Source of the DNA: Ga0077555 sp963741565
Lineage (GTDB): Bacteria; Pseudomonadota; Alphaproteobacteria; Rhizobiales; Hyphomicrobiaceae
Length of the DNA stretch: 64,000 nt
Reading direction: 5' to 3'
Assembly: GCA_963741565.1 (NCBI GenBank)
Contig: CAVUIK010000008.1
Location: 930,001-994,000, forward strand
Position 1 is the stretch's first letter. Each line of letters starts with the position of its first letter. The notes beneath the pieces are model-generated. The model did no database searches. It was not told the DNA's origin and saw nothing but the letters and a program-made list of their open reading frames with translations. Of this stretch, positions 60,801-64,000 are shown one piece after another. Position numbers and translations under genes: made by a program.

Positions 60801-61330
60801 GCAAAGACGGCAAGCGCCAGGGCGATGACGAAGGCAGTGTCGATCGTGACGCCCGAGGTTGCCGCCAGTTCTCCGAGCGGGCTTGGTCCGAGCAGCACCT
60901 CGACCGAGACGGCGATCGCCTTCAGTTGCAGGGCGATGTAGGGCAGGGTGCCGATCACCAGCACGACCGTGACGATGGCCGCGACCGTTGGGCTCTTGCC
61001 GTAGCGGGCGGCCAGGAAATCCGCGACCGATGTAATGTTCTGGCTCTTCGCCAGCCGCACGATCCGCAGCAGCAGCGGTCCGCCGAGCAGAAACATCAGG
61101 ATCGGCCCGAGATAGACCGGGATGAAATCATAGCCCTTGGTCGCGGCGAGGCCGACGCTGCCAAAGAATGTCCAGGACGTGCAATAGACGGCGATCGACA
61201 GAGCATAGATCAGCGGACGGCCGCTGCCGCCCTTGCGCGAGACCATCTTGCGGTCGCCAATCCAGGCCAGCGCGAACAGCGCACCGACATAGCCGAACGC
61301 CAGCAAAGCCACTGTCCAGCCGTCGATCAT
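57806..61330 (-). CDS. SLC5-PAS-histidine kinase-receiver hybrid sensor (CrbS-like)
   Basis: 1174 aa. The first about 500 residues are a sodium/solute-symporter-like module (start MIDGWTVALLAFGYVGALFA; PSFFGGLIWRRATARGAIAG inside). A PAS segment (LICWNRRFRELLTVPADLGR) and a coiled coil lead to the H-box ASHDILQPLNAARLYASSM. The ATPase boxes are NALKYTRSGG and DTGPGIPASK. The C-terminal receiver carries its Asp in IFADYHLDHG. Together this is the CrbS-type architecture: a transporter-like sensor that also ends in its own receiver. The neighbouring LuxR-type regulator is the likely partner. Confidence 0.93.
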   Translation of the reverse strand: MIDGWTVALLAFGYVGALFALAWIGDRKMVSRKGGSGRPLIYALSIAVYCTSWTFFGSVGLAATKGYDFIPVYLGPILMFLLGGPLLLRIVRLAKSQNITSVADFLAARYGKSPTVAAIVTVVLVIGTLPYIALQLKAIAVSVEVLLGPSPLGELAATSGVTIDTAFVIALALAVFAVLFGTRHIDATEHQDGLMLAIAAESLIKLAAFLVVGSFVLMTVLGGFSGLLSRISENAELRGLFASGLNGGVWFTVTFLSFVCIILLPRQFHVTVVENNSESEIRRASWLFPLYLILINCFVLPIAVAGLTLFPGSAADADMFVVAVPKIAGAETIAILAFIGGLSAATAMVIVDSVALAIMVCNGFVVPWLLRRELVKEAPDEDMAGLLLLIRRIAIFAILFLGYCVYRALGQVHGLAAIGLVSFAAVAQLSPSFFGGLIWRRATARGAIAGILAGIAVWSYTLLLPWIAKAGWIGSSIVESGPLGIGLLKPQALFYLQFEPLTHGVIWSLMANVVAYVFVSLIRPPEPIERLQAHIFVLDDVLRTAPAPAFRLWRTTLTIGDLQQAVGRYLGPERAERSFAEYAATRNAPLSANAEADLATLRFTEHLLTSAIGAASSRLVLSLLLKRGNVSSQSAMRLLDDASEAIQYNRDLLQSALDQVRHGLSVFDRDLHLICWNRRFRELLTVPADLGRVGVPLERVLRGCAERGDFGPGAIDLLVADRLTKLTVTHATFHERLTDGRIIEIRTSPMPQGGIVTTYSDITERMAAADELARANETLERRVAERTAELVEVNTALAVAKAKADEASLGKTRFLAAASHDILQPLNAARLYASSMVEQQPKGTLGQMARNMDASLEAVEEILGTLLDISRFDAGHQETEIKPVALGELLEQLGIEFEPMARKQGLALKIVPSSLWVQTDRRLLRRVLQNLVSNALKYTRSGGVVVGCRRKGERVVIQVSDTGPGIPASKHALIFKEFQRIEETAAAVPGLGLGLSIVERICKLLDVPIALQSEIGRGTSFLLTLETTSAVALPARIDVPAPALGALAGSVVLCIDNERSVLAGMEALLSGWGCRVLLAANAEDAVLAVTAAKVVPDAIFADYHLDHGTGIEALQRLRDALDQPVPAVIITADQTPDIQRAIRTNGFGYLRKPVKAAALRALLGQLRLRRSAAE

Positions 61331-61570
61331 CGATCGGTCATCCACGCGTCCCACTGGCCGTGTTAGCAGGGAGGCTCTGCCACAAGTTTAGCGGCCGCGG
61401 CAGGCTGCATTAAGCCATTTTTTGCAAAGATCGTTGCCGAGCGGCCATTGTTCTCTTTACTGTACGAATGTGATTCGCATCAAAAATGCTGGTTCACCGT
61501 CATATGGGACCACGCATCGTCACCGGTGCCGAATGGCCGTGCGCGCGGCACAAACAGGAAGGGGCTTCAC

Positions 61571-61969
61571 ATGTCTATGATGTCGGAATTCAAAGATTTT
61601 GCCTTGAAAGGCAATGTTGTCGACTTGGCCATCGGCGTGATCATTGGCGCGGCATTCGGCAAGATCGTCGAATCCCTGGTCAAGAACGTTTTGATGCCGC
61701 CGATCGGCTATCTAATCGGTGGCGTGAACTTTGCCGATCTGGCGGTCAATCTGCCGGCGCCCGGCAAGCCGGTGCTGATCAAGTACGGCGAGTTCTTTCA
61801 GACGATCATCGACTTCGCCATCATCGCCTTCGTGCTGTTCATGGTGATCAAGGGCATCAACATGGCGAAGAAGCGCTTCGAGAAGGAAGCCGCCGCGGGT
61901 CCGCCGCCAGCCCCGCCGGCCTCCGAGATCTACCTCAAGGAAATCCGCGACGCTCTGGTCAAGCGCTGA
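61571..61969 (+). CDS. mscL: large-conductance mechanosensitive channel
   Basis: 132 aa osmotic safety valve. It begins MSMMSEFKDFALKGNVVDLA with the pore-lining helix IGVIIGAAFGKIVESLVKN. The second helix is FFQTIIDFAIIAFVLFMVIK, followed by the cytoplasmic bundle SEIYLKEIRDALVKR. The SD GGAAGGGG lies 6 bases before the ATG. Stand-alone gene; converges on the YkgJ-type gene across 130 bases. Confidence 0.97.
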   Translation: MSMMSEFKDFALKGNVVDLAIGVIIGAAFGKIVESLVKNVLMPPIGYLIGGVNFADLAVNLPAPGKPVLIKYGEFFQTIIDFAIIAFVLFMVIKGINMAKKRFEKEAAAGPPPAPPASEIYLKEIRDALVKR

Positions 61970-62101
61970 GGCGCCGCCGGCTGCAGCGGGTGCGCTGACG
62001 CCGGCCCGGACGATCGAACGAACGGATCAGACCATCATAAGGCGCCTCCGGCACAGCTGGGGGCGCTTCGTTGTTGTCGGGGATGGCAACGTGACCAGGC
62101 G

Positions 62102-62908
62102 TCAGTCGGCGAGGTCTTGCGCAATCTGCGCGGCAACCGCCTCGAAGCTCGCTGGCCGGCCGAGATTGCGCGGCAAACCAGCGAAGACGTCGTCGCCCTG
62201 CAGCCAGCGCTGCTCGCATTCCGGATCGGCCAGCGCGATGTCGAGCGCCGCCGACAGCTCGAACGAGTTCATCGGCAGCTGGCTTGCTTTCAGCGCGCCG
62301 AGCAAGGCGATGTTGGCGTTGCTCGCGTGCGCCAGATGCGCGGAGGACACCTCGACCCGGCCCTCCAGGTCCAACCCTTCGAACTCCTCGATGCATGCGG
62401 GCAGCGACAGCGACGTCGCCTGGCGGCAGACCATCGGGCGTACGCGATAGACGCTGCACTGCCCGCCGACCAGCAGCGGGCATGGGAGTTTGCGGCCGAC
62501 GCGGGCTTCAATTGCCAATCCCTTGAGCGGCGCGCAGCGGCTTTGGACGCTGGCCACTTTGAGGGCTGGCTCGCGGCTCGCCCGGACAGCGTTGGCGATG
62601 CGGAAGACTTCCGGCGCCACCACGGACGTGTAGGCATGACAGCAGTAATTGCAGCCTGCCTTGCAGGCGATGCTGACTTTGGGTGGAAACGCCGCGAGCG
62701 ATCCTTCGACCAGGTCGTGGACGATTGCGGCGGCCTCGCTTGCGCGGCTGGCATTGGCGCGCTCGGAAAGCTTCTGGCTCAGCACGCGGGCGACAACCAC
62801 GACTTGTCCGCGGCGCGGCTGCGCGGGCAGGCCGCCGGCGATCAGGCTGCGGCCGACCTTGACCTGCTCGCGCTCGCGCTTGCGGCGCTGTTGTCTGGTA
62901 TCATCCAT
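62102..62908 (-). CDS. YkgJ family cysteine-cluster protein
   Basis: 268 aa with the cluster ACKAGCNYCCHAYTSV (about residues 81-96) and later Cys in KLPCPLLVGGQCSVYRVRP and VCRQATSLSLPAC. The pattern CxxxCxxCC plus three to four more Cys is typical of YkgJ/UPF0153 proteins, thought to bind metal or Fe-S. The N-terminus is a basic leader. It lies 39 bases downstream of the radical SAM gene in the same direction, suggesting a shared function. Confidence 0.88.
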   Translation of the reverse strand: MDDTRQQRRKREREQVKVGRSLIAGGLPAQPRRGQVVVVARVLSQKLSERANASRASEAAAIVHDLVEGSLAAFPPKVSIACKAGCNYCCHAYTSVVAPEVFRIANAVRASREPALKVASVQSRCAPLKGLAIEARVGRKLPCPLLVGGQCSVYRVRPMVCRQATSLSLPACIEEFEGLDLEGRVEVSSAHLAHASNANIALLGALKASQLPMNSFELSAALDIALADPECEQRWLQGDDVFAGLPRNLGRPASFEAVAAQIAQDLAD

Positions 62909-62947
62909 GGCGTGCCCGATCCGATGTGGCGTGCGCGCCGGGAGAGG

Positions 62948-63970
62948 CTAGGAGCAGCTGCCACCGCCGAACACGCAGAATTTGGCGCAATTCGGATGGC
63001 ATAGCTTCACGCGGCCCTTGTCGAACATGCCCCCGTCGGCCTGGGCCGCCGCATCGAGCGTCGGTCCCATCTCGAAGGCTGCATCATAAGGCAGCAGCGT
63101 GCAAGGCAGGACCGTCGGCTTTGCAGCGCCGTTGCGCTTCACGATCATGCGGCTGGTGGCGCACATCATGTCTTCCGGCCGTTTGCCAAGGATACTCCAG
63201 CAACCGACCGAGATCTCGGGGACCTCCTGGCTGCCGTCCATCTCGGGCAGCATCATGAGTTGCTTGGGATCGGTGCTGTCGATCCGCCAGCCTTGCCGGG
63301 CGATCAGCTCGGCGTAGCCTTGCCGCGCCTCGTCCTCCAGTTCGTGCCAGCAGGTGCGGCCGGCAATCGCGACTGCAAATCCGTTGCTCGAAAGCCAGTC
63401 GAGACCGGCGATCGTCTTCTTGAAGGTCGCGGCGCCGCGCTCGGCTTCGTGCAGCTCGGCCGTAAAGTGATCGAGGCTGACGCGGACCCGCAATTGCGAA
63501 CCGTACTGCGCGACCAGTTTGAGCAGTCTCTTTTTGATCGCGGGCCGCTGCATGGGCAGCATGGCATTGGTGAGGACCAGCACTGCGAACCCGCCCGCCA
63601 GGGCATCCTCGAGCATCTCGGGGAAGTCGGGGTTCAAGAACGGCTCGCCGCCAGTGAAGGCGATCTCCCGCGTCCCGAGACCTTGCACCTTGATCTCATC
63701 GAGATAGCCGCGCACCTCCGCGGCCGAGAGATAGACGAGGCGATCGTTGGTGGGGCTCGACTCGATGTAGCAGTTCAGGCAGGCGATGTTGCAGAGCGTA
63801 CCCGTGTTGAACCAGAGCGTATCCAGCGCGACCAGCCCGACGCTGGCTCGTTTCTCCTGTTTCGCAGTGACGTCTGGACTCTGGAATTTTGCAGGGGAAA
63901 GAGCTGTTGCCTCCATCCCAATTTCTGATGCCACGGTCGATGTCCCCATAAACTGACTGATGAGGTGCAT
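62948..63970 (-). CDS. radical SAM protein with C-terminal Cys-rich (SPASM-like) region
   Basis: 340 aa. The radical SAM cluster motif is CNIACLNCYIESSP (CxxxCxxC, about residues 60-67), with GGEPFLNPDFPEML as the SAM-binding GGE motif. In the last 90 residues Cys occur in VGCWSILG, MMCATSRM, LPCTLLPY and CHPNCAKFCVFGGGSCS. These would fit one or two auxiliary Fe-S clusters as in SPASM proteins. The substrate is unknown and no precursor peptide gene is visible. In-frame ATGs at 63949 and 63916 could be the start instead. Confidence 0.87.
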   Translation of the reverse strand: MHLISQFMGTSTVASEIGMEATALSPAKFQSPDVTAKQEKRASVGLVALDTLWFNTGTLCNIACLNCYIESSPTNDRLVYLSAAEVRGYLDEIKVQGLGTREIAFTGGEPFLNPDFPEMLEDALAGGFAVLVLTNAMLPMQRPAIKKRLLKLVAQYGSQLRVRVSLDHFTAELHEAERGAATFKKTIAGLDWLSSNGFAVAIAGRTCWHELEDEARQGYAELIARQGWRIDSTDPKQLMMLPEMDGSQEVPEISVGCWSILGKRPEDMMCATSRMIVKRNGAAKPTVLPCTLLPYDAAFEMGPTLDAAAQADGGMFDKGRVKLCHPNCAKFCVFGGGSCS

Positions 63971-64000
63971 CCCCGCCAGTAACGCGCCAACTCCCTAGCA

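Overview
The window reads as a stretch of a high-GC alphaproteobacterial chromosome, most probably from the order Hyphomicrobiales (Rhizobiales; Xanthobacteraceae/Nitrobacteraceae-like). This rests on the gene order tuf - tRNA-Trp - secE - nusG - rplKA - rplJL - rpoBC, on the yggT/DUF167/folD block divergent from argB and a pyrimidine-5'-nucleotidase-like gene, on the lysC-ptsP pair, and on protein sequences typical of that group. No phage, plasmid, rRNA or CRISPR features were seen.

Layout. 1-10.4 kb (minus strand): transcription/translation core, with tuf, two small genes, tRNA-Trp, secE, nusG, rplK, rplA, a structured leader, rplJ, rplL, rpoB and the first codons of rpoC. 10.6-16.9 kb: metabolism and housekeeping (HugZ-like, folD, DUF167, yggT, argB, HAD nucleotidase, TTC38-like TPR protein, orphan Bug/TctC receptor). 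17-24 kb: a luciferase-like monooxygenase, a class GN sortase with its VIT/VWA target, an XRE regulator and an HpaB-type flavin monooxygenase. 24-32 kb: lysC, a frameshifted ptsP, hisA, a small conserved gene, a Bcr/CflA-type MFS pump and a CitE-like lyase.

31.6-37.2 kb (minus): an apparent metal-efflux operon made of a secreted Cys-rich protein, a membrane-fusion protein, a frameshifted CzcA/CusA-type RND pump and a small periplasmic protein. 37.5-41.1 kb: a HAD gene, a GINT1-like propeller protein and decayed IS3 and IS66 remnants in gene-poor DNA. 41-49.4 kb: a patatin, an MFS transporter with a conserved unknown protein, and a hydantoinase/oxoprolinase-type hyuB-hyuA pair (hyuA frameshifted) with an alpha/beta hydrolase. 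49.4-54.7 kb: prmB, an arsJ-gapdh arsenate-resistance pair, an SDR and a proline iminopeptidase. 54.8-61.3 kb: a two-subunit sodium/solute symporter, a LuxR-type response regulator and a very large SLC5-PAS-kinase-receiver protein resembling CrbS/CrbR. 61.5-64 kb: mscL, a YkgJ-type cysteine-cluster protein and a radical SAM protein.

The most notable signals are: an EF-Tu at the canonical locus whose switch I region is not of the usual proteobacterial type; three otherwise intact genes (ptsP, the RND pump, hyuA) each broken by one extra base in a short G/C run, which points to sequence error or very recent decay; a mutually exclusive hairpin arrangement between rplA and rplJ; the sortase/target pair; and the Cys-rich secreted protein leading the RND operon. 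Functions come from reading translated sequence against remembered family motifs. No database search was run.
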